The notes: a model not told the origin generated them from the letters alone. 64,000 bases of DNA from Chryseobacterium foetidum (GCF_025457425.1 NZ_JAMXIA010000001.1:372001-436000); one strand, 5' to 3'; shown: positions 8,456-16,822, counted from the stretch's first letter. Numbers and translations: made by a program.

Positions 8456-9148
8456 ATGAAGATTGAAATCTGGTCAGACGTGATGTGTCCGTTTTGCTAC
8501 ATTGGAAAAAAGAATTTTGAAAATGCTTTGGCAGAACTTCCGTTTAAAGATAAAATTGATGTTGAATGGAAAAGTTTTCAGCTTGATCCAAGTCTTGAAA
8601 CAGGCGTGTCTACAACAACTGCAGAATATTTCAGAGATAAAAAAGGCTTTCCTGAAGCTCAGGCAAAACAGATGACCGCTCAGGTTACCGAAATGGGAAA
8701 ATCTGTGGGAATTGATTTTAATTTTGAAAATGCCATCATTACCAATACTTTTCCTGCACATAAGCTCATTCATTTAGCTAAGAAAAAGAATTTAGGTGCT
8801 GAAATGGAAGAAGAGTTATTCAAAGCTCATTTTCTGGACGGAAAAAACATTGGCGATGAGAAAATATTAATCAATTTGGGCGAAAATTTAGGTTTAAAAT
8901 CTGAAGATATTACAGAAGCGCTTTCGAATCAAGAAATAGATTTAGAAGTAAAACATGAAATCATCGAAGCTTCCCAACTCGGGATTTCAGGTGTTCCGTT
9001 TTTTGTAATAGACCAAAAATATGGCGTTTCGGGAGCACAACCTGTCGAAACTTTTAAAGAAGCAATTACACAGGCCTACAACGAAAACACAGTTACTCTG
9101 AGCAACAATAATGATGCTACCTGTGGCGAAGACGGCTGTGAAATTTAA
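8456..9148 (+). CDS. DsbA family oxidoreductase, FrnE-like
   Basis: 230-aa cytoplasmic thioredoxin-fold protein of the DsbA/FrnE (2-hydroxychromene-2-carboxylate isomerase-like) group. It has the active-site motif Cys11-Pro-Phe-Cys14 right after the first strand, the cis-proline at 181 in GISGVPFF, and the helical insert between. There is no signal peptide, so it acts in the cytoplasm. The C-terminus carries an extra cysteine pair (Cys223, Cys228 in CGEDGCEI), as in FrnE proteins of other bacteria where the tail takes part in disulfide exchange. Likely role: disulfide redox or isomerase under oxidative stress. Confidence 0.9.
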   Translation: MKIEIWSDVMCPFCYIGKKNFENALAELPFKDKIDVEWKSFQLDPSLETGVSTTTAEYFRDKKGFPEAQAKQMTAQVTEMGKSVGIDFNFENAIITNTFPAHKLIHLAKKKNLGAEMEEELFKAHFLDGKNIGDEKILINLGENLGLKSEDITEALSNQEIDLEVKHEIIEASQLGISGVPFFVIDQKYGVSGAQPVETFKEAITQAYNENTVTLSNNNDATCGEDGCEI

Positions 9149-9166
9149 TAAATTCTAAAAAAATTT

Positions 9167-9210
9167 CACTTCAACCTTAACCTTAGCCTCAAACTCCGCC
9201 TCAACCTAAC
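9167..9210 (+). repeat. Degenerate hexamer repeat (CCTYAA-type)
   Basis: A pyrimidine-rich run of about seven imperfect units of CAACCT/CAAACTC/AACCTT type, ending exactly at the ATG of the nucleosidase gene. On the other strand it reads as GGTTGAGG/GGTTAAGG units. Confidence 0.55.
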
Positions 9211-9804
9211 ATGATTCAATTTAATAAAGACCATCAATATCCCTTAGAAGATATTCTTTTTGTCTTCGCACTGGAATTCGAAGCCAAAGAAATGTTTAAT
9301 CATACCCGAAAAGTCATCACAGGAATCGGGAAAGTGACAGCTGCCATCAATCTCACGAAAGCCATTTACGAAAAACGACCGAAACTGATTGTAAATCTCG
9401 GTTCTGCGGGCGGTTTTGGTTTTAAAAAAGGAGATGTTGTATGCTGTACAAAGTTTATCCAGCGCGATATGGATGTGCAGGGACTTGGTTTTAAGAAATT
9501 TGAAACACCGCTTTCCAAAATCCCGATCATTCTTGAAAACGGTATCGAAATCGAGAATCTTCCGGTCGGAATTTGCGGAACCGGCGACAGTTTCGAGACC
9601 AATCACATCAACACAGAATACAACGTCATCGACATGGAAGCTTATTCACTTGCTTTGATTGCGTGGCAGGAAAATATTCCGTTCATTTCACTTAAATATA
9701 TTTCTGATGATGCCAACAGCGATGCCGCCGACGATTGGGCTGTGCAGGTACATCTTGCTGCGGAAGCTTTTAAGAATATTTTATTCAGGGAAGAACTGCT
9801 TTAA
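9211..9804 (+). CDS. Nucleosidase of the PNP/UDP phosphorylase (MTA/SAH nucleosidase-like) family
   Basis: 197-aa protein. Signs of the family are TGIGKVTAAINLTKAI near 37-52, VNLGSAGG at 61-68, the purine-site GTGDSFE near 123-129, the substrate-binding VIDMEAYSLA with Glu143, and the catalytic Asp in KYISDDAN near 166. It is shorter than typical MtnN (about 230 aa). Expected reaction: hydrolysis of the N-glycosidic bond of an adenosine-type nucleoside such as S-adenosylhomocysteine or methylthioadenosine; substrate not certain. Start is immediately after the hexamer repeat, with no ribosome-binding site. Confidence 0.85.
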   Translation: MIQFNKDHQYPLEDILFVFALEFEAKEMFNHTRKVITGIGKVTAAINLTKAIYEKRPKLIVNLGSAGGFGFKKGDVVCCTKFIQRDMDVQGLGFKKFETPLSKIPIILENGIEIENLPVGICGTGDSFETNHINTEYNVIDMEAYSLALIAWQENIPFISLKYISDDANSDAADDWAVQVHLAAEAFKNILFREELL

Positions 9805-9868
9805 ATCTCAATTTAACTGATCTTTCGGGGCAAATAAATCAATTACTCATTTTTAAGAGAAAATATCG

Positions 9869-9876
9869 TAATTTTG
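9869..9876 (+). promoter_or_regulatory. Putative Bacteroidota -7 box (TAATTTTG)
   Basis: TAATTTTG fits TAnnTTTG and ends 12 bp before the ATG at 9889; the predicted leader would be only a few bases long. Confidence 0.45.
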
Positions 9877-9888
9877 TACCCTCAAATT

Positions 9889-10401
9889 ATGACTGGACTT
9901 ATAGAATATTTACCGTATGCTTTTGCTCTGATTGTGGCGATACCTTTTTTGGTTTTGCTGAGGCAGTTTGTGTACACTTACATCAACCTTAAAAATAAGG
10001 AATTACAGATGTTGAGCATAAAATCAAACTCAGAAAATAAAGCACATTCTTATGAAAGAATGACTCTTTTTCTGGAAAGAATAAAACCTTCCAATCTCAT
10101 TCAGAAATTTGATAAAGATTTGGCGATACACGAGTTTATCTTTCTTACAGAAAAATCTATCACAGAAGAATTTGAGTATAACGCTTCTCAGCAGCTTTAC
10201 ATCACAAAAAATTCATGGAAGAATATTGTTGATTCTAAAAATGCTGTGATAGAGCTTCTCCATAAAACTTACGACGGCATAAACAACAATGCTTCATTAA
10301 GCGACTATAAAACTGTTTTTCTGATGAATTTCATGGGCGAAAACGACTACATCGCCGATACCATCGAAGATCTCAGAAAAGAAATCAAAATTATTGCATA
10401 A
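9889..10401 (+). CDS. Membrane-anchored hypothetical protein (flavobacterial, upstream of ppa)
   Basis: 170-aa protein with one strongly hydrophobic N-terminal helix (residues about 8-28, EYLPYAFALIVAIPFLVLL) and a soluble, helical remainder of about 140 residues. I see no catalytic motif. I chose the ATG at 9889; the frame is open from a TTG at 9874, but that lies inside the candidate promoter. It precedes inorganic pyrophosphatase by 25 bp, so the two are probably co-transcribed. It may belong to one of the recently named flavobacterial DUF families (DUF7935 is a possibility I cannot verify). Confidence 0.72.
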   Translation: MTGLIEYLPYAFALIVAIPFLVLLRQFVYTYINLKNKELQMLSIKSNSENKAHSYERMTLFLERIKPSNLIQKFDKDLAIHEFIFLTEKSITEEFEYNASQQLYITKNSWKNIVDSKNAVIELLHKTYDGINNNASLSDYKTVFLMNFMGENDYIADTIEDLRKEIKIIA

Positions 10402-10426
10402 ACTAAAAAATAATAAATTTATAATA

Positions 10427-11038
10427 ATGACTCAAAAATTTACTGCACACCCTTGGCATGGAATTTCTGCAGGGGAAAATGCACCTGAAACCGTAAATGT
10501 TTTTGTAGAAATTGTTCCTTCAGATACAATTAAATACGAAATTGACAAAGAAACAGGTTTCATGAAAGTAGACAGACCTCAGAAATTTTCAAATATCATC
10601 CCTGCACTTTACGGTTTTGTTCCACAGACGTACTGTGACCAAAGAGTGATGAAACTTGCTGTTGAAAGCGGTTCTACAGACGTAACAATGGGCGATCACG
10701 ATCCTTTGGATATCTGTGTTTTAAGTTCGCACAATTTCAGTTCAGGAGGGATTCTGATGGAGGCAAGACCAATCGGCGGATTTAAAATGATCGACGGCGG
10801 AGAAGCTGATGATAAAATTGTAGCAGTTTTATTGGGAGATCATGCTTTTGGTCATTTCACAGATATTTCTGAACTTCCGGAAGCTGAAGTAAACAGATTG
10901 ATGCACTACTTTTTAACCTACAAAAACCTACCAAACGAGCCTGCAAAATGCAGAATCGATCAGGTGTACGGAGCTGTAGCTGCAAAGGAAGTTATAAACG
11001 CTTCAATGGAAGATTACAATGATAAATACGCAGGTTAA
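10427..11038 (+). CDS. ppa: Inorganic pyrophosphatase (family I)
   Basis: 203-aa soluble enzyme hydrolysing pyrophosphate to phosphate, pulling biosynthetic reactions forward. The family I signature DHDPLD is at residues 90-95 (metal-binding aspartates), preceded by YGFVPQTYC near 62-70, and the KMIDGGEADDKI segment supplies the other metal ligands. The frame opens at 10394, but MTQKFTAHPWHG from the ATG at 10427 is the natural start. Ends in a hairpin terminator. Confidence 0.95.
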   Translation: MTQKFTAHPWHGISAGENAPETVNVFVEIVPSDTIKYEIDKETGFMKVDRPQKFSNIIPALYGFVPQTYCDQRVMKLAVESGSTDVTMGDHDPLDICVLSSHNFSSGGILMEARPIGGFKMIDGGEADDKIVAVLLGDHAFGHFTDISELPEAEVNRLMHYFLTYKNLPNEPAKCRIDQVYGAVAAKEVINASMEDYNDKYAG

Positions 11039-11057
11039 TCTCTGATATTAAATATTA

Positions 11058-11086
11058 AAGCAGGCAATTTTTGTCTGCTTTTTTTT
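11058..11086 (+). terminator. Intrinsic terminator of ppa
   Basis: Stem AAGCAGGC/GTCTGCTT (one G-T pair) with a 7-nt loop, followed by a run of T, 20 bp after the ppa stop. Confidence 0.85.
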
Positions 11087-11137
11087 GTGAAAGTTATTAT
11101 CTGTAAAATTCCTTAATTATATTTAATTCTAAACCTT

Positions 11138-11145
11138 TATATTTG
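11138..11145 (+). promoter_or_regulatory. Putative -7 box of the toxin-antitoxin operon (TATATTTG)
   Basis: TATATTTG matches TAnnTTTG and ends 21 bp before the antitoxin ATG. The stretch between contains two ATTAAT copies (ATTAATCAATTAAT), a possible operator for autoregulation; this is inference. Confidence 0.4.
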
Positions 11146-11166
11146 TATTAATCAATTAATTATGAA

Positions 11167-11385
11167 ATGGAAAGTATAATTGTATACCCGAAGGATGAAA
11201 AGCAGAAATCTCTGTTAAAATCTTTATTGGAAGAATTAAAAGTCAGATTTGAGATAGGAGAGGCCGATACCATTTTGACCGAAGAAGAATTCTATACCAA
11301 GATTGATAAGTCGATACAGCAGTCAAATGAGGGAAAAACCAATATTCTCTCAAAAGACAAACAGAAAGAAATTTTAGGTCTATGA
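11167..11385 (+). CDS. Antitoxin of a YoeB-type toxin-antitoxin pair
   Basis: 72-aa acidic protein directly preceding the toxin and overlapping it by 4 bp (ATGA), the usual type II antitoxin arrangement. The N-terminal half has the pattern IIVYPKDEKQKSLLKSLLEEL; the C-terminal half, with the segment SKDKQKEIL, would be the disordered toxin-binding tail. It resembles the small DUF2683-like antitoxins that accompany RelE/YoeB toxins in Bacteroidota rather than the YefM/PhD fold. Function rests mainly on the partner and the overlap. Confidence 0.78.
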   Translation: MESIIVYPKDEKQKSLLKSLLEELKVRFEIGEADTILTEEEFYTKIDKSIQQSNEGKTNILSKDKQKEILGL

Positions 11386-11660
11386 TTTTTGAATTGGAAT
11401 TGACAGATTTGGCATTTTCCGACATTGAAAAACATAAAAAATCGGGAGATAAAAAATTATTACTGAAAATTAATAAAATTCTTAACGAATTAAGAGAACA
11501 CCCCGAGTCGGGAACCGGCAAACCTGAAAAGCTAAAATATTATTCAAAGGCAACATGGTCCAGAAGAATTTCAGGAAAACACAGATTGATTTATAGAATT
11601 GAAAATGAGAAGGTAGTTGTTCTCATTCTTTCACTTTGGGGACATTACGATGATAAATAA
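11382..11660 (+). CDS. Txe/YoeB family mRNA interferase toxin
   Basis: 92-aa toxin matching YoeB along its length: GTGKPEKLKYY (residues 44-54, with Glu49 in the position of the YoeB catalytic Glu), WSRRISGKHRLIYRI (59-73, with the catalytic Arg) and a C-terminal GHYDD with His88-Tyr89 in place of the YoeB His83-Tyr84. All expected active-site residues are therefore present, so the toxin should be functional: it would cleave mRNA in the ribosomal A site unless bound by its antitoxin. Translationally coupled to the antitoxin by the ATGA overlap. Confidence 0.92.
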   Translation: MIFELELTDLAFSDIEKHKKSGDKKLLLKINKILNELREHPESGTGKPEKLKYYSKATWSRRISGKHRLIYRIENEKVVVLILSLWGHYDDK

Positions 11661-11667
11661 ATTATTT

Positions 11668-12807
11668 TTAAAGATTCATTTTCAAATGCTGCAGCGCATC
11701 AATGATAATCTCATCTTTTTTCACAAAACTAAACCGTATAAAATCTGAATCCTGTTTATTCTGATAAAACGCAGACATTGGCAAACACGACACTTTTTTT
11801 TCAACAGTAAGCCATTTTGAAAACTCCACATCAGTCATTGTTTTGGAAATATCTCTGAAATTAACAGTCTGAAAAAATCCTCCTTGTGATTTTTCATTTA
11901 AAATAAATGGTGTTTCGGCAATCATTTCACAAAAAACATCTCTTTTATTCTGCATAATTTTTCGGTTAACTTCAGGATCAAAAATATCAAGATACTTTGC
12001 AATTGCGTACTGACAAGGCGCATTGGTACTGTAAGAAATATATTGCTGGTGATTTCTGAAAGTTTTAAGCAGATCTGGCGCAGCCAAAAGATAACTCACC
12101 TTCCAACCCGTTGAATGAAACATTTTCCCGAATGAAAAAATGCTGAAAGTTCTTTTTCTTAATTCCGGATGTAAAAAAGCACTGTAATGTAAATGCTCAT
12201 CATAGCAGTAAATATCATAAATTTCTTCAGAAATCACATAAATATTATTTTCTCTAATTAATTCATACAAATTTTGCCAATCCACTTTACCCCAGATTTT
12301 TCCGGTAGGATTTTGAGGTGTGTTGACGATGATTGCTTTTGTTTTTTCAGAAATAAGAAGCTTTAATTTCTCCCAGGAAATACTGAAATCATCTTCCACT
12401 TCATAAAAAACCGGAACACCGCCGTTAATCACGATTGAAGGAGCATAAGTGTAGTAAGAAGGCTGAATTATAATCACTTCGTCCCCAAAATTTAAAATTG
12501 ACTTTAAGGAAGTGTACAGCGCAAAGGTAGAGCAGGGAACAATATTCACTTCCTCTTTCGAAATCAATACAGGATTTTGTCTGGAAGCATTAAATTCAAC
12601 AATTTTCTCCATCAATAAAGGGTTTCCCGCAAGAGATTCATAGCTGTGTGAAATGCTGTCGGCAGATTCCTTTAAATAAAATCTGAGTCTTTCATCCACC
12701 TCAAAATCGGGCAATCCCAAAGACAGGTCGTAGCTTTGATTTTGCTTAGCGAGAAGCGACATCTCTGTAAAAAACGAATAATCAGTAAATTGTAAATTTG
12801 TTTCCAT
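11668..12807 (-). CDS. Methionine aminotransferase-like class I PLP aminotransferase
   Basis: 379-aa fold-type I PLP enzyme. The substrate and cofactor signs are YDLSLGLPDFEVD near the start, NTPQNPTGKIW in the middle and the PLP lysine in SIFSFGKMFHSTGWKVSYL. The pattern FGKMFHSTGWK is that of the YbdL/methionine aminotransferase subgroup (kynurenine aminotransferase/MtnE-like), as opposed to aspartate aminotransferase. The frame opens with a TTG at 12819; the ATG at 12807 (METNLQF) is the better start. Converges on the toxin gene with a 7-bp gap and no terminator between. Confidence 0.86.
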   Translation of the reverse strand: METNLQFTDYSFFTEMSLLAKQNQSYDLSLGLPDFEVDERLRFYLKESADSISHSYESLAGNPLLMEKIVEFNASRQNPVLISKEEVNIVPCSTFALYTSLKSILNFGDEVIIIQPSYYTYAPSIVINGGVPVFYEVEDDFSISWEKLKLLISEKTKAIIVNTPQNPTGKIWGKVDWQNLYELIRENNIYVISEEIYDIYCYDEHLHYSAFLHPELRKRTFSIFSFGKMFHSTGWKVSYLLAAPDLLKTFRNHQQYISYSTNAPCQYAIAKYLDIFDPEVNRKIMQNKRDVFCEMIAETPFILNEKSQGGFFQTVNFRDISKTMTDVEFSKWLTVEKKVSCLPMSAFYQNKQDSDFIRFSFVKKDEIIIDALQHLKMNL

Positions 12808-12838
12808 AGTTTCAATCAAATATATAAAAAAACTTAAG

Positions 12839-12872
12839 TTGTATAAGATTTTAGATATTTTTCTTAATTTTA
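12839..12872 (+). promoter_or_regulatory. Promoter of the M28 lipoprotein gene
   Basis: TTG (12839-12841), 23-bp spacer, TAATTTTA (12865-12872), close to the Bacteroidota TTTG/TAnnTTTG pattern; the ATG at 12887 is 14 bp further on. It argues against the upstream frame start at 12839. Confidence 0.5.
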
Positions 12873-12886
12873 GACAAATATTTTAC

Positions 12887-13945
12887 ATGAATAAAATTCT
12901 TTTGCCGCTTTTTTCAGCGGTTGTTCTTTCCTCTTGTGGCAGTACAAATTCTACTGCAGTAAAAACTGATTCCGCAACTGCTGCTGTAAGTACACCTAGT
13001 GGAAAAGAAGGCAAAGCTTATAAAACGGCATATCAGAGTATCAGTTTAGAAAGCCTTAAAAAAAATCTTACCGTGATTGCTTCTGATGAGATGGAAGGCC
13101 GTGATACCGGAAGCAAAGGACAGAAGAAAGCCGGTGAATACATGATTAATTTCTATAAGCAAAACGGAATTTCTTTCCCAAAAGCTCTTGGATCATTTTA
13201 CCAGAAGGTTCCGGCAGCCTACATGGCAAAGCGTGGTGGCGGAAGTCTTCCTGATTCTGAAAATATTTTAGCCTTCATTGAAGGAAGTGAAAAACCTGAA
13301 GAAATCATTGTAATTTCGGGACATTATGATCATGTTGGAAGCAGAAATGGAGTAGTGTACAATGGTGCAGATGACGACGGAAGCGGTACAGTTGCCGTAA
13401 TGGAAATTGCAAAAGCCTTTAATGAGGCGAAAAAAGCAGGACACGGCCCGAAACGTTCGATTTTATTTCTTCACGTGACAGGAGAGGAGCACGGACTTTT
13501 CGGTTCTGAATTTTATACAGACAATCCTGTTTTTCCTTTAGTGAATACGGTTGCAGATTTAAATATTGACATGATCGGTCGTGATGATCCTGAGAATCGT
13601 GGCAAACAGTACGTTTATGTCATCGGTTCAGAAATGCTGAGCTCACAGTTGAAAGTGATCACTGAGGCGGCAAATAAAAACACCAACAGCCTTGAATTAA
13701 ATTATAAATACGACGATCCTGCCGATACAGAAAGATTGTATTACAGATCTGACCATTATAATTTTGCGAAAAACAATATTCCGGTAGCATTTTTCTTTGA
13801 TGGAATTCACGAAGATTATCACAAACCAACTGATGATGTTGAGAAAATCGATTTTCCTTTGCTTCAAAAAAGAACTCAGCTTGTTTTTGCTACGGCTTGG
13901 GAACTGGCGAACAGAAAAGACAGAATTGTGGTTGACAAAAAATAA
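12887..13945 (+). CDS. M28 family zinc peptidase, lipoprotein
   Basis: 352-aa secreted lipoprotein: signal peptide with lipobox LSSC and lipidated Cys17, then a low-complexity Thr/Ser/Ala linker. The catalytic domain shows all five M28 zinc/catalytic features: GHYDH (His147), DDDGSG (Asp near 163), GEEHG (Glu200-201), NIDMIG (Asp228) and RSDHYNF (His290). It has no obvious PA insert, unlike the one at the left edge. Expected to be a periplasmic or surface-attached aminopeptidase. The frame opens at 12839, but the signal peptide begins at 12887. Confidence 0.92.
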   Translation: MNKILLPLFSAVVLSSCGSTNSTAVKTDSATAAVSTPSGKEGKAYKTAYQSISLESLKKNLTVIASDEMEGRDTGSKGQKKAGEYMINFYKQNGISFPKALGSFYQKVPAAYMAKRGGGSLPDSENILAFIEGSEKPEEIIVISGHYDHVGSRNGVVYNGADDDGSGTVAVMEIAKAFNEAKKAGHGPKRSILFLHVTGEEHGLFGSEFYTDNPVFPLVNTVADLNIDMIGRDDPENRGKQYVYVIGSEMLSSQLKVITEAANKNTNSLELNYKYDDPADTERLYYRSDHYNFAKNNIPVAFFFDGIHEDYHKPTDDVEKIDFPLLQKRTQLVFATAWELANRKDRIVVDKK

Positions 13946-14044
13946 TATTTTCACGCTGATTTAAAAGATATGCAGATTCTCTTTGAAATTAATCTGCACA
14001 ATTCCCCAAATCTGCGAGAGATTTACAATCTCCTGAAAGTTCAA

Positions 14045-14083
14045 AATAAAAGTCTGCGAAATATTTTTGCAGACTTTTTTTTA
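14045..14083. terminator. Bidirectional terminator between converging genes
   Basis: Stem AAAAGTCTGC/GCAGACTTTT with an 11-nt loop, T-run on the plus strand and A-rich left flank. It sits between the converging M28 and monooxygenase genes. The preceding 100 bp contain loose copies of the same ATCTGCG words. Confidence 0.83.
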
Positions 14084-14091
14084 TTTAAAAA

Positions 14092-15210
14092 TTACAGTTC
14101 CAGCGTCAGTATTTTCTCAATCATTTTCTGATTTAAACTTTCAGGCATAGAACGCATCAAAAAGTTTCGGAGAGAATTTCCTTTTTCCCACTGCGAAATT
14201 TTTCCAATTGTCCAGCTGTTTTTGACAATGTAATCGACCTTTTTTCTTCTGATTTTCTGAAATTCATCAAAAATCAAATTGAAATCCTGACTTTTTTCCA
14301 AAAGTTTTCCAATCACATAAGCATCTTCCACCGACTGGCAGGCTCCCTGTCCCATATTCGGCGTCGTGGCGTGAGCTGCATCGCCAACCAGACAGAGATT
14401 TTCAGCATACCATTTTGGAATAGGAGTGAGGTCGATAATATCGTTCAGAATTATATTTTGAGTTTTTGTTGATTCTAAAATTTCTAAGACGATCGGATCG
14501 AAGTCTTTAAATTCTTCAGTGAAATTATGGTTTGCTTTAAATTTATTTTCATTTACCAAAGCGTACCAGTACACCAGATTTCCCGAAAGCTTCACAAAAC
14601 CGAAACGTTTTCCTTTTCCCCAGATTTCCAAAGCATTATGATGGTATTTTTCAGGAAGTTCAAAAGTGGTCAGTCCGCGCCAGCATTTTTGCCGAGCATT
14701 TCTGATGTTTCCCGTTTTTAAAATCTGATTTCTGACTTTTGAATGAATGCCGTCTGCTCCAAAAACAATTTTGCTTTCAATCTCATTTCCGTTTTCAAAT
14801 TCTAATAGATAATTTTCTTTCCTTGAGATCTGTTTTAAAGAATGATTTAATTTTATATTTTCAAAACCAATATTTTCGACTAAAATTTTCTGAAGCTCCG
14901 CCCTGTGAATCGCAACATTACAGGAATTGAATTTCTTTTCCAAAGCCAGAACATTCGTGGTAGAAATGGTTTTCAGCTTTTCATCAGTAATCGAAATTCC
15001 ATGAATTTTGTTTCCGGCATTTTCAATTTTCTCTTTTAAACCTAGTTTATCAAAAATCTGCATCGCATTTACAGCCATCATGATTCCGGCTCCGACAGGT
15101 TTTATTTCCGGTGCTGATTCGTAAATTGTAAAATCAAGATTGTGTTTCTTTAAGATGTTTCCTAAAGTCAGGCCACCAATTCCTGCTCCGATGATTGAGA
15201 TTTGATTCAT
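14092..15210 (-). CDS. FAD-dependent monooxygenase (aromatic hydroxylase type)
   Basis: 372-aa group A flavoprotein monooxygenase. It has the ADP-binding GAGIGG (8-13), the GADGIHSKVR motif that contacts FAD and NAD(P)H (151-160), and GDAAHATTPNMGQGA (276-290) that binds the flavin. It resembles the broad UbiH/salicylate hydroxylase/zeaxanthin epoxidase-like group; the substrate is not predictable. Its ATG overlaps the stop of the upstream gene (ATGA, 4 bp), so it is translationally coupled to an AT-rich gene of unknown function. Confidence 0.86.
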   Translation of the reverse strand: MNQISIIGAGIGGLTLGNILKKHNLDFTIYESAPEIKPVGAGIMMAVNAMQIFDKLGLKEKIENAGNKIHGISITDEKLKTISTTNVLALEKKFNSCNVAIHRAELQKILVENIGFENIKLNHSLKQISRKENYLLEFENGNEIESKIVFGADGIHSKVRNQILKTGNIRNARQKCWRGLTTFELPEKYHHNALEIWGKGKRFGFVKLSGNLVYWYALVNENKFKANHNFTEEFKDFDPIVLEILESTKTQNIILNDIIDLTPIPKWYAENLCLVGDAAHATTPNMGQGACQSVEDAYVIGKLLEKSQDFNLIFDEFQKIRRKKVDYIVKNSWTIGKISQWEKGNSLRNFLMRSMPESLNQKMIEKILTLEL

Positions 15211-15878
15211 TTTAAACCAAATTTAAATAGATTAATTCCCAATTCTAATAATTTTACATTTTGATTTTTGAATTCATTATTTGGAAAAGGTTGTGCATCT
15301 GGGTTTATGTTTTCAACTATACCATAACTATATAATTCTTGACTAATTTTTTCTCTATTTAAATAATACATGTAATCTTCGTATCCTAATTTATTTATAA
15401 ATGATCTTGGGTACTTTTCAGCTTCTTTTATCACTAGTATTTCTAATAGGAAAACATTTTCTACCAGATGTGATAACTTTAAAAATTTATTATAGTCAAT
15501 TTCTTTCAAAAGAAAACTTTTGAATAGTCTACCAACAATTTTAGGCTTTTCATCAGAATCAATCCTAGTAATAATTTCCAAAAGTTTTTCTCCAACCTTT
15601 TGAGTATATCTCTCTGAATCATCAATATAATTGATTTCTTTTAAAATTAGATCTTGGTTTATATCTTCTAATTCTTTCAAAAATTGAAATAATTTTTTTG
15701 TAAACAATCTATCATTTATTGTAGTGCCAATACTTAATAATTTTGAAATTGTCCCAATCATTGGTATGTCTTTTATGATTTCGTCTTTAGCTAAACTGTC
15801 CAATGAAATTTCTGCAAAATCTGAGATTAAAGCAAAAGAATCACTCTTTATAATCTGATTAAATTTATTTTCTTCCAT
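15207..15878 (-). CDS. Hypothetical protein, AT-rich, of unknown function
   Basis: 223-aa protein without signal peptide or transmembrane segment, mostly helical and rich in Lys, Ile, Leu. The segment KDEIIKDIPMIGTISKLLSIG near residues 30-50, followed by NDRLFTKKLFQFLKEL, looks like a conserved N-terminal core seen in a scattered family of uncharacterised bacterial proteins; I cannot name it. Its base composition is visibly more AT-rich than the neighbours, suggesting recent acquisition. The ATG at 15878 is preferred over the TTG at 15884 because a TATATTTG box ends 3 bp before it. Coupled by ATGA overlap to the monooxygenase. Confidence 0.7.
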   Translation of the reverse strand: MEENKFNQIIKSDSFALISDFAEISLDSLAKDEIIKDIPMIGTISKLLSIGTTINDRLFTKKLFQFLKELEDINQDLILKEINYIDDSERYTQKVGEKLLEIITRIDSDEKPKIVGRLFKSFLLKEIDYNKFLKLSHLVENVFLLEILVIKEAEKYPRSFINKLGYEDYMYYLNREKISQELYSYGIVENINPDAQPFPNNEFKNQNVKLLELGINLFKFGLK

Positions 15879-15881
15879 ATT

Positions 15882-15889
15882 CAAATATA
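15882..15889 (-). promoter_or_regulatory. Putative -7 box nested in the rpoD terminator (TATATTTG)
   Basis: On the minus strand TATATTTG begins in the T-run of the rpoD terminator and ends 3 bp before the ATG at 15878, predicting a leaderless or nearly leaderless transcript. Confidence 0.45.
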
Positions 15890-15920
15890 AAAAAACGGAG
15901 CCTGAAAAATTCAGACTCCG
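15888..15920 (-). terminator. Intrinsic terminator of rpoD
   Basis: Minus-strand hairpin CGGAGTCTGA/TCAGGCTCCG with an AT-rich loop, followed by at least seven T; 24 bp after the rpoD stop. Confidence 0.85.
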
Positions 15921-15943
15921 CTTAATAGTTATGAAAACTAAAA

Positions 15944-16810
15944 TTATTTACCCAAATAAGATTTCAAAATCTTACTTCTGGTATTGTGTTTCAGTCTTTT
16001 AATTGCTTTTTCTTTAATCTGACGAACTCTTTCTCTCGTCAAATCAAAAGTTTCACCAATTTCTTCCAAAGTCATTGGATGTTTTCCGTTCAATCCGAAA
16101 TACAGTCTTACCAAATCAGCCTCTCTCGGCGTCAGAGTGTTCAAAGCTCTTTCGATTTCAATCTGAAGAGATTCAAGCATCAAATCCTTATCCGGACTTG
16201 GAGATTCACCTGAACGCAAAACGTCGTATAAGTTAGAATCTTCACCTTCCACCAACGGAGCATCCATAGACAGGTGTCTTCCGGAGTTTTTCATTGATTC
16301 TTTGATGTCTTCCTCGCTCATATCCAAAACTTCAGCCAGCTCTTCGGGTGAAGGTGGTCTTTCGTTTTCCTGCTCAAGGTGTGCGTACGCTTTGTTGATT
16401 TTGTTAATCGAACCGATTTTGTTCAATGGCAATCTTACAATTCTAGACTGCTCTGCCAAAGCCTGTAAAATCGACTGACGGATCCACCAAACCGCATAAG
16501 AGATAAATTTGAAACCTCTCGTCTCGTCATATCTTTTTGCAGCTTTCATTAATCCTAAATTCCCTTCATTGATCAAATCGGGAAGAGAAAGTCCTTGGTT
16601 TTGGTACTGTTTAGAAACTGAAACTACGAAACGAAGGTTGGCTTTAATCAGTTTTTCCAGTGCGACTCTATCGCCTGCACGGATTTTTTGTGCCAAATCT
16701 ACTTCTTCGTCTGCTGTAATCAGTTCTACTTTACCAATTTCCTGCAAATACTTGTCTAATGAAGCGGTCTCCCTGTTGGTAACCTGCTTGGTTATTTTTA
16801 GTTGTCTCAT
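15944..16810 (-). CDS. rpoD: Primary RNA polymerase sigma factor
   Basis: 288-aa group 1 sigma factor, the short form typical of Bacteroidota without region 1.1. Region 1.2 ([16 protein letters not shown]), 2.2-2.4 ([19 protein letters not shown] and [10 protein letters not shown]), 3 ([15 protein letters not shown]) and 4.2 ([22 protein letters not shown]) are all intact. It directs housekeeping transcription from TTTG/TAnnTTTG promoters, many of which are seen in this window. Its own promoter (16823-16856) lies 12 bp upstream, and its long upstream intergenic region is full of repeats. Confidence 0.96.
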   Translation of the reverse strand: MRQLKITKQVTNRETASLDKYLQEIGKVELITADEEVDLAQKIRAGDRVALEKLIKANLRFVVSVSKQYQNQGLSLPDLINEGNLGLMKAAKRYDETRGFKFISYAVWWIRQSILQALAEQSRIVRLPLNKIGSINKINKAYAHLEQENERPPSPEELAEVLDMSEEDIKESMKNSGRHLSMDAPLVEGEDSNLYDVLRSGESPSPDKDLMLESLQIEIERALNTLTPREADLVRLYFGLNGKHPMTLEEIGETFDLTRERVRQIKEKAIKRLKHNTRSKILKSYLGK

Positions 16811-16822
16811 TTATTTTATGCT

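Noticed and set aside
14092..15210. TetX-like tetracycline-inactivating monooxygenase
   Set aside because: Only the general flavin-binding motifs are shared with TetX; the N-terminal and substrate regions do not resemble it, so a resistance call is not supported.
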